NCBI GenBank assembly: GCA_002254605.1
Contig: NKPV01000004.1
Coordinates: forward strand, 1 to 54,222
Source of the DNA: Armatimonadetes bacterium JP3_11
Lineage (GTDB): Bacteria > Armatimonadota > Fimbriimonadia > Fimbriimonadales > GBS-DC
Direction: 5' to 3'
DNA: 54,222 nucleotides
The translations under genes and the position numbers were made by a program. The first letter of the stretch is position 1; each line of letters starts with the position of its first letter. The notes under the pieces were generated by a model that saw nothing but the letters and a program-made list of their open reading frames with translations, did not search any database and had not been told where the DNA came from. This document shows positions 19,388 to 28,986 of the stretch, piece by piece.

Positions 19388-19636
19388 ATGCAAGTCTCCA
19401 AACCCGTGGCGATTGGGATCCTGATTGTCGCGCTGATTGCGCTGGCAGTGGCGCTGTGGTTCACCTACGGTGGAGGAAGCGGCGTCCATCAAAGCGGCGT
19501 CCCTGAGTCCGCCTACCCCAAATCGCAGGGTGGACCAGGTGTTGAAGCCGTCGGCGGTGAACCGCTCTACACCGGTTCGGGTCCCGCAACCTCACTGCCC
19601 TTGGAAGGGCAAGGCAGCGGCGGCGGACGGCGGTAG
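19388..19636 (+). CDS. Small single-TM Gly/Ser-rich protein
   Basis: MQVSKPVAIGILIVALIALAVALWFTYGGGSGVHQ..., 6 nt downstream of the pseudopilin stop. Confidence 0.6.
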   Translation: MQVSKPVAIGILIVALIALAVALWFTYGGGSGVHQSGVPESAYPKSQGGPGVEAVGGEPLYTGSGPATSLPLEGQGSGGGRR

Positions 19637-19662
19637 AGAACTCTCCCTCTCCTTGCTTACCT

Positions 19663-19697
19663 CCCCTCTCGCTCATCGTTTGGCGAGAGGGGTCTTT
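19663..19697 (+). terminator. Terminator-like hairpin
   Basis: CCCCTCTCGC (19663-19672) pairs perfectly with GCGAGAGGGG (19683-19692), followed by TCTTT. Confidence 0.75.
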
Positions 19698-19817
19698 GGT
19701 GCACGATTGCGCCCCTTTCGGTCCGCTTGAAAACACCCCGATGCGCAGCGCGCTGGTGCAAACGGGTATACTCTATGCCATCACACACCGCGCCCGACGC
19801 GTCAGGGTGTCTCCGGG

Positions 19818-19840
19818 GTGCTTGGCAGCTGCCGAGGCAC
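19818..19840 (+). promoter_or_regulatory. Hairpin in rpsB 5' leader, possible ribosomal-protein leader
   Basis: GTGCTTGGC-AGCT-GCC-g-AGGCAC between a TATACT box (19767-19772) and the rpsB start (19901). Confidence 0.4.
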
Positions 19841-19900
19841 TGCTTGCTGAGATCGTAAGCGCGGAAGACGGCGCGGGAGGAACCAACCCGGAGGTAAACA

Positions 19901-20794
19901 ATGGCAGAACTGACTATGCGCGAACTGTTGGAAGCGGGCGTGCATTTCGGGCATCCGACCCGCAAATGGCACCCCAACATGCGCCGCTACATCTACGGCG
20001 CACGCAGCGGGATTCATATCATCGACCTGCACAAGACCGTCGAGATGTTCAATAAGGCGCAAAGAGCCGTCAAGGAAATCGTCAACAACGGGGGTCATAT
20101 CCTCTTCGTCGGCACGAAGAAGCAGGCGCGGGACGCCATCAAGGAAGCCGCCCTCCTCAGCCGCCAATACCACATCACCTACCGCTGGCTCGGCGGCACG
20201 CTCACCAACTACCGCACCATCCAGTCCCGTGTGAAGCGACTCAAGGAGCTGGAACGGATGATCCAAGAAGGCGAGCTCGACCGCATCCCCAAAAAGGAAG
20301 CCTCGCGCCTGCGCAAAGAACACGAGAAACTGGAGCGCAACCTGGGCGGGATCAAAGACATGCCCGGACTGCCCTCCGCGCTGTTTATCGTAGACCTTAA
20401 AGAAGAACATACCGCAGTCGCAGAAGCGCGTCGACTGGGCATCCCCACTATCGCTATTGTCGATACCAACTGCGATCCTGAACTGGTGGACTACCCCATT
20501 CCCGGCAACGACGACGCGATTCGCGCTATCCGCCTCATCGCAGGGCGTATCGCCAACGCGATTATCGAAGAAAAACAACTCGAATGGCAAGGCGCCGAAG
20601 TCGTTCCTGCAGAGGAGATGCCCGTCGTGGAAGAGGAAGCCCCGCTCTCACCCGAACAGGTGGCGGAATACGGCAAGATGTTCGGCGAGGAAATCGCCCC
20701 CGAAAACCGCCCCTCCGACGAGGAGATTATGGGCAAAGAGTGGGAACTGATGAAGCGACACCGATTAGAAGACTTAGAGGAGGAATACCGATGA
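19901..20794 (+). CDS. rpsB: 30S ribosomal protein S2
   Basis: [49 protein letters not shown]-type and [16 protein letters not shown] motifs. Confidence 0.98.
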   Translation: MAELTMRELLEAGVHFGHPTRKWHPNMRRYIYGARSGIHIIDLHKTVEMFNKAQRAVKEIVNNGGHILFVGTKKQARDAIKEAALLSRQYHITYRWLGGTLTNYRTIQSRVKRLKELERMIQEGELDRIPKKEASRLRKEHEKLERNLGGIKDMPGLPSALFIVDLKEEHTAVAEARRLGIPTIAIVDTNCDPELVDYPIPGNDDAIRAIRLIAGRIANAIIEEKQLEWQGAEVVPAEEMPVVEEEAPLSPEQVAEYGKMFGEEIAPENRPSDEEIMGKEWELMKRHRLEDLEEEYR

Positions 20795-21660
20795 GCATTA
20801 GCCCACAACTGATTAAGTCCCTGCGCGACGAGACCGGCGCAGGCTTTATGGACTGTAAAAACGCGCTGGAACAAGCCGGCGGAGACCTCGAAAAAGCACG
20901 CCTGATCCTACGCGAAAAAGGCGCGATTATCGCCAGCAAACGCGCCAGTAAAGAGGTGAACCAGGGCGTCATCGCGGGCAAGCTCAGCGAAGACGGACGC
21001 ACCGGCGCACTGATCGACCTGCGCTGTGAGACCGACTTCGTGGCACGCAACGAAGAGTTCCAGAACCTCGCCGCCGAACTGCTGGAGCATGTGCTGGCGG
21101 TCGGCGAGGAAGGCAAAATGGACGCCCTCCTGCAACGCCCCTCGCTCACGGACAGCAGCATCACCGTCGAGAAGCAAATCGAAATCGCCATCGGTAAGAC
21201 GGGTGAGCGAATCGTGTTTCAAGGCTATGCCGTTGCCCGCGTGCCCGAAGGCGAGAACGGCGTGGTGGACATCTACATCCACCATAACAAGCTCGTCGGC
21301 GTGATGGTGGTGCTGACAGGCAGCGCGGACAAAGAGACGATGCAGAACTTAGCCCACGAAATCGCCATCCAGATTGCCTGGAGCGCACCCCAGTACCTCT
21401 CCAAAGAGGAAATTCCCGCGGAAGCGCTGCAGCAGGAACTGGAAATCGAGAAACAGCGCGCGCTCAACGAAGGGAAGCCCGAAAATGTCGCGGAGAACAT
21501 CGCACGCGGACGCGTGAACAAGGGCTTCGTCCAAAAAGTCGCCCTGCTGGAGCAGCCGTTCTACAAGGATGAATCGAAGACCATCGGCGATATGCTCAAA
21601 GCGGCAGGGAGCGACCTCAAAGTCGCGCGCTTCGTGCGGATGGAAGTCGGAGCGCCTTAA
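20791..21660 (+). CDS. tsf: Elongation factor Ts
   Basis: [58 protein letters not shown] overlap with rpsB. Confidence 0.98.
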   Translation: MSISPQLIKSLRDETGAGFMDCKNALEQAGGDLEKARLILREKGAIIASKRASKEVNQGVIAGKLSEDGRTGALIDLRCETDFVARNEEFQNLAAELLEHVLAVGEEGKMDALLQRPSLTDSSITVEKQIEIAIGKTGERIVFQGYAVARVPEGENGVVDIYIHHNKLVGVMVVLTGSADKETMQNLAHEIAIQIAWSAPQYLSKEEIPAEALQQELEIEKQRALNEGKPENVAENIARGRVNKGFVQKVALLEQPFYKDESKTIGDMLKAAGSDLKVARFVRMEVGAP

Positions 21661-21727
21661 TACAGAACCGCGGCGTTGCGCTGCCCACTAAGAGGACAGT
21701 ACAGTACCGTGGCGAATCTGGCGCTAT

Positions 21728-21747
21728 GGGGGGCGTTGATGCCCCCC
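21728..21747. repeat. GGGGGGC-gttgat-GCCCCCC hairpin
   Basis: Perfect 7-bp stem between convergent tsf and the 21776 gene. Confidence 0.8.
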
Positions 21748-21775
21748 GATTAAGTTTCACGCCTCACGCCCACCC

Positions 21776-23548
21776 TCAAAACGCCCCAAGCCACTTCACC
21801 GTAGCGTGCGCGAGGATGCGCGTGCCGTTGGGGAGTGTTTGGAGTTTGCCTCTCACGGCAACCCGCTCGCCTTGCAGCAACGGCACGGAAGGCGCAGCCA
21901 ATTGAACCTGTACCGTCGCCTCGCTCAGGGCGTCGCGCACGATTAGCGGCTGCTCAGACGAGAGCCAGTCCTGCGCAACAATCTTGCCCAGCAGCATGAC
22001 CTCGACATCGTCGGGGAGGTCCGCCACGCTTTCCACACGGCGCAGAGCAAGCACAGGCGTCTCGCCCACCAGGAGAGGCAAGTTCACCCCCATCCCTGGC
22101 GCGACCCACACCTGACTCACCTGTTGGACAGGCAGCCCTTCCGCCCGCACCGTCAGCGCGTAGACCCCCGCGGGTAGATGCACCGCCGCAAAAAAGCCAT
22201 TCCCGTCGGTAGTGAGTGTACGCACCAACGAACCTGCCTGATACACCTCCACCGTCGCGCCGTCCACAGGGCTGAAATCAGTGGCGTTCAAGACGGTTCC
22301 CATCAAATGTCCTGTCGTGGGCGACCGCTTCCAAGGCATGGGGGGTGTCGGAACCCACTCGCCGAAATAGTCGCCCAGTGCGGTGTAGAAAGCCTCTTCA
22401 TAGCGATGGGAGCCTTCCTCCGAACCGCTGCCCGTGGTCGCTGCGTAGGAGAAAAAGTTCACCCCATACACTCGGTTGCCCGATGGCGAGGGCTGCCGCG
22501 CAAACTCCACCTGCTTCAAGGTGTTCTCGATAGTGTTGAGATAGTTGCCGATGCCCACCACACCGATGCGCCCGTGCTGATGGTCTTTCAGAAAGGTCGC
22601 CCAGCGCCGAAAGAACTCGGCATAGCGCGGGTTCGCCTCGTTGTAATAGACCATCGGAATCGCCATGTCCAAAATCCCCTCTTTGAGCCAGCCTTGCCAA
22701 TCCTGAAACACGGCACGATAGGCAGAGCGGTTCACCCAGTCGTCGGTGTTCTGTGGTCCGTCGCCCCAGGTGATCAGCGCCGCGCTGACCTTGAGGTGCG
22801 GCTTGAGTGCGGTCGCTTGCGCGTAGATTTTGCGCACCACTGCCGTCACCTGATCACGCCGCCACTGCTTCCAAAGCGGGTCGGTGGGGTCGGGTTTCCC
22901 CTCACGCCCATAGCGACGATGGAAACGCGCGACGCTGACCGGGTTGTAGCCCCACCGCTCGCCCGTGTAGCGAATATAGTCGAAATGAATCCCGTCGATG
23001 TCATAGCGGCGCACGATGTCCAACACGACTCGCGTGAACCATTCGTGATAGAGCGGATGTCCCCAGTCGCCGCCGTAGCCGACCTCCGTAATCCGTTTGC
23101 CCTCGTAGTCTTCGGTTTGCACCTCAGGGAAGCGGTTCAGGATATGTTTCGGATCGCTGGGCCAACTACTGCCGGGCCAAATCGGGTGGCTATTGACCCA
23201 CACATGGACTTCTATGCGCGGAGATTCGCCATGGGCTTTCTCGATGAGGTATGCCAATGCATCAAAGCCTGCCTGCTGCTGGGTGGCAAACGGCTCCAAG
23301 GGCGAAAAGTAGTGCGCGTCGCCGCGCTTGCGCATCTGCACAATCACGGCGTTCAGCTTCGCCGCACGCACCCGTCGCAACAGTGTATCCACTTGCTCGG
23401 GTGTATGGAACCCCTCATTGAAGCCGTCTACCCAAAACCCGCGAAACTCTGTTTGCGTATAGCCAGTGAGCCACATCGTCAATATCCCTGCGGTCAGCAT
23501 CCATCGATAGCGGGCGGTCGCGCCCAACAGTATTTCCCACATGCGCAT
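21776..23548 (-). CDS. Glycosyl hydrolase-like 10 (GHL10) family protein with C-terminal carboxypeptidase-regulatory-like domain
   Basis: EFRGFWVDGFNEGFHTPEQVDTLLRRVRAAKLNAVIVQMRKRGDAHY...; YDIDGIHFDYIRY; GTVLNATDFSPVDGATVEVYQAGSLVRTLTTDGNGFF. Confidence 0.9.
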   Translation of the reverse strand: MRMWEILLGATARYRWMLTAGILTMWLTGYTQTEFRGFWVDGFNEGFHTPEQVDTLLRRVRAAKLNAVIVQMRKRGDAHYFSPLEPFATQQQAGFDALAYLIEKAHGESPRIEVHVWVNSHPIWPGSSWPSDPKHILNRFPEVQTEDYEGKRITEVGYGGDWGHPLYHEWFTRVVLDIVRRYDIDGIHFDYIRYTGERWGYNPVSVARFHRRYGREGKPDPTDPLWKQWRRDQVTAVVRKIYAQATALKPHLKVSAALITWGDGPQNTDDWVNRSAYRAVFQDWQGWLKEGILDMAIPMVYYNEANPRYAEFFRRWATFLKDHQHGRIGVVGIGNYLNTIENTLKQVEFARQPSPSGNRVYGVNFFSYAATTGSGSEEGSHRYEEAFYTALGDYFGEWVPTPPMPWKRSPTTGHLMGTVLNATDFSPVDGATVEVYQAGSLVRTLTTDGNGFFAAVHLPAGVYALTVRAEGLPVQQVSQVWVAPGMGVNLPLLVGETPVLALRRVESVADLPDDVEVMLLGKIVAQDWLSSEQPLIVRDALSEATVQVQLAAPSVPLLQGERVAVRGKLQTLPNGTRILAHATVKWLGAF

Positions 23549-23600
23549 CGGGCTATAGGATACCTTGCGCGACGCTGTCGTGGAACGCTTTGCTCCAAGA

Positions 23601-24899
23601 CTACTCTTCGCCCAGCACGCGTTGTACCGTTGTGTCCAGGTGGCGCAGGTGATGCTCTAAGCTTAGGCACTGGCGTATTTCGTCTTCGTTGAGATAGCGG
23701 CGCACTTCGGGGTCGCTTAGGAGCGCGTCCACAAATGCGATGCGCTCATCCCAGACCCGCGCGGCGTTGCGCTGTACGAGCTTGTAGGCGTGTTCCCGCG
23801 CGAGACCCTTCCGAACCAGCGCGAGCATCACATGCTCACTATAGGGCAAGCCACCTAACAGCTCCAGATTGCGCCGCATATTCTCGGGCAGCACGACCAG
23901 CCCGCGTAAGATGCTGGTGAACTTACGGAGCATCCAGTGTATCAGTGTACACGTGTCGGGGATGACGATGCGCTCAACGCTGGAGTTGGTCAGGTCGCGT
24001 TCGTGCCATGTGGCGACGCTTTCGAGCATTGCGAGGGCGTTTGCCCGTACCACGCGTGCCAGCCCACTAACCGTTTCGCAGTTCCACGGGTTGCGTTTGT
24101 GGGGCATCGCGGAGGAACCTGTCTGCCCCTGCGCGAACGGCTCTTGTACTTCGAGAATCTCGGTGCGCTGCAGGTTGCGGATTTCGGTTGCGAACTTCTC
24201 CAGTGAGGCGGCAAGCACGGCGAAAGCACAGAGCAGGCTCGCGTGGCGATCCCGCGCGACGATTTGGGTGGATGCCGGGTCCGGCGTTAAGCCCAGTTTC
24301 GCGCACACATACTCCTCTACGCGCGGGTCGACATTCGCGTGGATGCCCACCGCACCCGACACCTTGCCCACGCTGATTTCGGGCAGCAGGCGTTCCAGTC
24401 GCTGGATGTGCCGTTCCATCTCGGCGTACCAGCCCAACAACTTGAAGCCGAAAGTGATTGGCTCGGCGTGGACACCATGCGTGCGTCCAATCATCGGCGT
24501 GTGAAGATGCTCTAACGCAAGGCGGCGAATCTCGGTCTGTAGTGCGTCGCACTCCGCGAGGATGAGTTCCACCGACTTTTTGAGGCGCAGCGCGAGCGCG
24601 GTGTCCACCACATCGTAGGAGGTGACCCCGAAGTGAATCCAGCGTCCCGCTTCGCCGACATTTTCGGCAAGGTTGCGCACAAACGCCATCACATCGTGGC
24701 GCGTCTCCTGCTCCAGTTCTGCAATGCGCTGCCCATCGAAACGGGCACGCTCGCGAATTATCGAAGGCGCGTCGGTAGGGATATAGCCATAGTGCGCGAG
24801 CCCCTCGCAGATAGCAATTTCCACCTCTTGCCAGGCGCGATACTTGCCCTCCTCGCTCCAGAGGTCGCGCATCTCAGGGGTCGTGTAGCGTTCTATCAT
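23601..24899 (-). CDS. purB: Adenylosuccinate lyase
   Basis: MIERYTTPEMRDLWSEEGKYRAWQEVEIA; GQTGSSAMPHKRNPWNCE signature. Confidence 0.97.
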   Translation of the reverse strand: MIERYTTPEMRDLWSEEGKYRAWQEVEIAICEGLAHYGYIPTDAPSIIRERARFDGQRIAELEQETRHDVMAFVRNLAENVGEAGRWIHFGVTSYDVVDTALALRLKKSVELILAECDALQTEIRRLALEHLHTPMIGRTHGVHAEPITFGFKLLGWYAEMERHIQRLERLLPEISVGKVSGAVGIHANVDPRVEEYVCAKLGLTPDPASTQIVARDRHASLLCAFAVLAASLEKFATEIRNLQRTEILEVQEPFAQGQTGSSAMPHKRNPWNCETVSGLARVVRANALAMLESVATWHERDLTNSSVERIVIPDTCTLIHWMLRKFTSILRGLVVLPENMRRNLELLGGLPYSEHVMLALVRKGLAREHAYKLVQRNAARVWDERIAFVDALLSDPEVRRYLNEDEIRQCLSLEHHLRHLDTTVQRVLGEE

Positions 24900-24941
24900 T
24901 CCGTCTAAGGAGTATAGCACATGGAAGCGTGGCGCGAGTTT

Positions 24942-25829
24942 TCAAAGGCTCTTTGCGCCGAACGGCGTCGCGCCTGACTCCAGCACCTGCCGGTTGCCTG
25001 GGAGGGTTTCGATGCGCGGCGTCAAGACATAGACCGTGCGCCCGTGCTGAAGCAGTTCTCGGCAGAGTTGCACGATGTAGCCATCGGGGCGCGCCTCGAC
25101 CACAATCACGGCGCTGGCAAGGTAGGCGATGAGCGCATCACGATACTTACTATTCGAAGCGACCCATCCATCGCCTGGACGAAACGGGCTGAGCGCCAAC
25201 GCGCGTTCGGGTTCAAACTCCGCTTGCCAGATGCGCGCCTGTTTCAGAGGCTCCCGACGCAAATCTGTACCGAAAGTCGCCAGCAGTCCCCGATCGAGGA
25301 CCAGGAGGTAGGGCGCGTTCTGGCGCACGGCGCACAGCAGCGCACGCTGGTACGCCGGTTGCGTCGCGCTCACGAGGGGGGTAAATCCCTGCGCCATCAG
25401 GCTTTGCGCCAGCGTTTCCAGTTCCTGCAGCCCTTGCTTGGAGACCGTATGCGATGCCAACAACGCGAAACTCGGCTCGCTGAGGAGGCGGTGGTCGCCG
25501 TAGAGAAACAGAATCGCAGGCGGTTCGGGCATCTCGTCCAGTGCGACAGGGTATGCTGCGTCTTGAAAACTCATCCAGCGCACCCCGCAGCGCGTCAGGT
25601 GCGCTTCCAAGCGCGCTGTCTCCTCCAGCCACTGGCTCAGCTCCTCCTGGATTGCCCGAACCGCACGCGATGGCAGTTTATACTCGCTTTGAAGCACCTC
25701 CGCCGGCAGGCGCAGCACCTCCGCGGGCGACTCACGGCGCACCTGCTGACGCTCCAAAACAGAGCGCAGAGTACGACGCCCCACATCGGGCAACAAGCTC
25801 AGGAACAAGAGCCACTGACGGTCGCTCAT
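24942..25829 (-). CDS. DprA/Smf-like (SLOG-superfamily) protein with degenerate Rossmann motifs
   Basis: N-terminal helical domain like DprA (LLPDVGRRTLRSVLE), YPVALDEMPEPPAILFLYGD, C-terminal AVIVVEARPDGY, but GSRxxSxYG and SGxAxGID signatures are not conserved. Confidence 0.75.
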   Translation of the reverse strand: MSDRQWLLFLSLLPDVGRRTLRSVLERQQVRRESPAEVLRLPAEVLQSEYKLPSRAVRAIQEELSQWLEETARLEAHLTRCGVRWMSFQDAAYPVALDEMPEPPAILFLYGDHRLLSEPSFALLASHTVSKQGLQELETLAQSLMAQGFTPLVSATQPAYQRALLCAVRQNAPYLLVLDRGLLATFGTDLRREPLKQARIWQAEFEPERALALSPFRPGDGWVASNSKYRDALIAYLASAVIVVEARPDGYIVQLCRELLQHGRTVYVLTPRIETLPGNRQVLESGATPFGAKSL

Positions 25830-25851
25830 TAACCGCCCAATTTAGTTAACA

Positions 25852-28116
25852 GTGCGCCGACTCCTACCGACGAAGCAGGATTCGGGCTTGCTGCGGCGTA
25901 CTGGCATGATGATGGCGGTTTCGGGGGTACGGGACGACGCACAATCGTCCATAAGAGGGTTCGACGCGTTGATTTTCTGGCAGGTGATGTATCGTCGCCT
26001 GTCCTTATCAAAGCTCTTGTGGGGGAGTTGGCTCTTCGCGACTTGTGCGGGGCTGGTCGCGACCCTAATCATCGTCCTGCTCCAATTCGGTTCAGTACAT
26101 ACCTCTGTTTATGCCATGTTGGGCGCACTCGTGCTCTTCCACCTGTTGGGGCGCGGCTGGGTAGAACACCGTCTTCCCGATCCGTCGTTCCAGAATGATC
26201 TGCGCACGGGGAATTTCGAGCAGTTGCGCCTGATGCCCTATACCGCGCATATGCTCTTAATTCAGCGTGGGCTGCCCGATTGGCTGTTTCGCGCCGTGGC
26301 GATGAGCCTCTGGCTGCCCTTATATGTGCTGGCGAGCCAGATTGAAGGGACAAACCTTTGGGACGCGGTTGCCCTGTGGATGCTGTTTAGCTTCGCGAAC
26401 TACTTTGTGTTGGGAATCGTTTCGTTTGCTCTGGCGGCGTCTGCTTGGGAAGGCACGCCTTATATAACGGCGATGGCATTGTTGGGATACGCGTGGATGC
26501 TGGATGGGGGACGGGCGCGCGCAGCCTTTGGCAACAGCCGTCTGTTTAGCGTAATGTTGGCGCTCCCCATCTTGGGGCGTATGGCGTTGCCGCCTCAGTT
26601 TGCGGTGGTGCTTCCCGATTTGCGGATGTTCACGCTGGTGTGGCTCATCATCGAACTGCTCCGTTTCGAGCGCATGGCGCGATGGGTTAATGCTCCTTCG
26701 GGGGTGTGGCGATGGTTCTATCTGTTGCCGTGCGCGGGCGTGATCGTGTTTAGCGGTGTCTTCGCGTGGCACGAAAGCGGCGCGCAGGGCTACAGCGGCG
26801 CAGGGCAAACGCACTTTGTGGCGCTGGGCATGTTCTGGGTGGCAGGGTATCTGAACCTATTGCTGCTGACGGTACGCCGCCAAGCGGAATCGGTGCTTCA
26901 ACCCCTGCGGGTGCATCTGTGGGAGTCAGGAGTGCTGCGGCTCATAGCGTTGGCGCTGACGGGGGGCGCCGTTCTCCTGTGGGGCTTGGAAATCGGTTCG
27001 GGCGCGTTCTGGGCGACGCTTCTTTGGCTCAGTTTCGTCGAGTGGCTGGGCGGCGCGCTGTTTCGGCGTGGGGCGCAACGCGCCTACGAACGCGCACCAT
27101 CTGGGGTTTACGCGGCGGTTCTCCTTGGTATTCTGCCTGCGTTGGTGTTCTGGTGGCAGCCGTTGCATCCTGTGCTGGGCGCGCTCAGTCCAACCTATGC
27201 GCTGCTTATGGCGTCGGATGCGTGGAGTGCGGCGGGCATTAAGGCGCAGCCGCCTCTCTGGATGTGCCTTCTCACACCGCTGTTGCGCTCCGCACTGGTA
27301 TTGACACTGCTTTCCAGCGGAACCCTTGTGGCGCGTCTCCGCTCGCCTCGACGCAGCCTCACCACGCATCCCAGAATAGAATGGTATGCCCTGCCCTTGG
27401 TGTATCCTCTGTTCGACGGGTTGGTCAGAAAGCACACCGTGAATCCCATCACACGCTTGACGCTGATGGAACGGCAGCCTGCGTGGGCGTTGGGCTTTGG
27501 AGTCGGGATGTTCGTGATGGGGCTATTGCAACCAATTGTCGGCGCAGTGAATTTCGTGCTGTTGATTGGGCTGTGGATCTTTCTCTGGCTGTGGGGCTAT
27601 CATGCTACAGCGCGTCGGGTACGGCGCTGGCTCGATTCAGGCGAGTTAGTCGGGGTCTTTCTGGCGGGGTTGAAACCGAACCAGATTTATTGGGGCTGGG
27701 TCTATGGCGCGTGGGTACATCAAATGCGCGTGTTGATTGCAGCTACCAGTGGCTACAGTTTGGGCTGGTTACTGCAAGCGCTGTTCACTCAGCCTGCGCA
27801 CCCGGGCGCGATGGGGATGGGATGGATCTTGATTGGCTTGAGCTTCGGCGCAGGGTTTTACATCATTTATCTCGTGCTGTGGTCGTGCGCATGGCTGATA
27901 GCGGCGCCCTCGGCAATCCGCGACCAGCTGGCGTTGCCCCAGCGTGCGGCGCCCTTGCTGGGACCGCGCGCTGCGGTGCTGGCGACCTTTTACAGCCTGC
28001 TGGGATGTTGTGCGCCGCTTGCGCCGTTCTTGCTCATCGGGCTACCTATATACGCCTCGCAAAGCACAATCGCTCTCTACAAACTCGCTCGCGCCTCTGG
28101 GGAACTCAAACGCTGA
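25852..28116 (+). CDS. Multi-pass membrane protein, possible ABC-2-type permease; start uncertain (possibly 25987)
   Basis: Numerous hydrophobic segments over ~700 aa; MYRRLSLSKLLWGSWLFATCAGLVATLIIVLL... Confidence 0.7.
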   Translation: MRRLLPTKQDSGLLRRTGMMMAVSGVRDDAQSSIRGFDALIFWQVMYRRLSLSKLLWGSWLFATCAGLVATLIIVLLQFGSVHTSVYAMLGALVLFHLLGRGWVEHRLPDPSFQNDLRTGNFEQLRLMPYTAHMLLIQRGLPDWLFRAVAMSLWLPLYVLASQIEGTNLWDAVALWMLFSFANYFVLGIVSFALAASAWEGTPYITAMALLGYAWMLDGGRARAAFGNSRLFSVMLALPILGRMALPPQFAVVLPDLRMFTLVWLIIELLRFERMARWVNAPSGVWRWFYLLPCAGVIVFSGVFAWHESGAQGYSGAGQTHFVALGMFWVAGYLNLLLLTVRRQAESVLQPLRVHLWESGVLRLIALALTGGAVLLWGLEIGSGAFWATLLWLSFVEWLGGALFRRGAQRAYERAPSGVYAAVLLGILPALVFWWQPLHPVLGALSPTYALLMASDAWSAAGIKAQPPLWMCLLTPLLRSALVLTLLSSGTLVARLRSPRRSLTTHPRIEWYALPLVYPLFDGLVRKHTVNPITRLTLMERQPAWALGFGVGMFVMGLLQPIVGAVNFVLLIGLWIFLWLWGYHATARRVRRWLDSGELVGVFLAGLKPNQIYWGWVYGAWVHQMRVLIAATSGYSLGWLLQALFTQPAHPGAMGMGWILIGLSFGAGFYIIYLVLWSCAWLIAAPSAIRDQLALPQRAAPLLGPRAAVLATFYSLLGCCAPLAPFLLIGLPIYASQSTIALYKLARASGELKR

Positions 28117-28228
28117 TGTGGAATACTTAACTATAGGCGAGATTCCGCGCTTGGGATGGCGACGGGGCTTTGGGGTAGCCTCTGTCATTCCCAACGCAGC
28201 GAGGAACTCAGGACAAGGTGGCGAGACT

Positions 28229-28780
28229 ATGTTGAGCCGAGACCTATCGTTGCAGGCACTGTTTGGGGAGTTGGTGGAGCGCGCGTTTGCACTGTCGTTG
28301 CGCTGGGACGATCGGCAGGTGATGCGCTACCTGACGAACCTGCTGACCGAGTTTGCGCATATCGATAGTCTGTATCGTCTACGCGATCTGAACGGGCGAC
28401 CGCTGCAGGAGGTCGCCGAGATGCTCTACTACGCCGATGTGCGGCTCGGCGCCCAGTCGTTCTATCAGGAGCGCGAGGTGCATCGCCACATCGGCGACTT
28501 CACGCTGTTTTGGACGGGCGTCTATCCCGAAGCACTGCCCAAGCTGCGCGCCTCCCTGCGCAAAGACCACCTTATTGATTATGTGAAACAGGGCAAAGAA
28601 TCGTATCGCCTGGTCTCGCTGTTCGATATCGGCGAGTGGCGCGAGGAAGCCCCCATGTTCCGCCGCCTCTCCGAGAACTTCGAAGTGGCGATGCAGGGGT
28701 TGTATGCCGTGCGCCAGATGTGGGAACAGATGGCGCACGAGAGTTTCCGCCAATTCCGCAAGCAGGTAGAAGGGTTTTAA
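28229..28780 (+). CDS. Conserved-looking alpha-helical hypothetical protein
   Basis: MLSRDLSLQALFGELVERAFALSLRWDDRQVMRYLTNLLTEFAHIDSLYRL...; start refined inside the longer ORF. Confidence 0.7.
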   Translation: MLSRDLSLQALFGELVERAFALSLRWDDRQVMRYLTNLLTEFAHIDSLYRLRDLNGRPLQEVAEMLYYADVRLGAQSFYQEREVHRHIGDFTLFWTGVYPEALPKLRASLRKDHLIDYVKQGKESYRLVSLFDIGEWREEAPMFRRLSENFEVAMQGLYAVRQMWEQMAHESFRQFRKQVEGF

Positions 28781-28986
28781 TAAAAAATGAGCGACGCTGT
28801 CGAAAGGAGGATCAAAGCCCAGCGCCGCTGACATCTATTCAATTCGCCCTGTGGAACGCCCTCGCAGAGCATTCCACCCTATTAAGACTCAAAATGCCTC
28901 CAAAAGCGGACAGCGAATTCGGCAAAATTTCAGTTAATCGGCAGGAATCGCACCGCAATCAGGGTATTTAGAATTCGGTGATAGCG

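Noticed and set aside
22178-23692. 504-aa plus ORF opposite the GHL10 gene
   Set aside because: Antisense shadow; the minus strand encodes recognizable GHL10 motifs.
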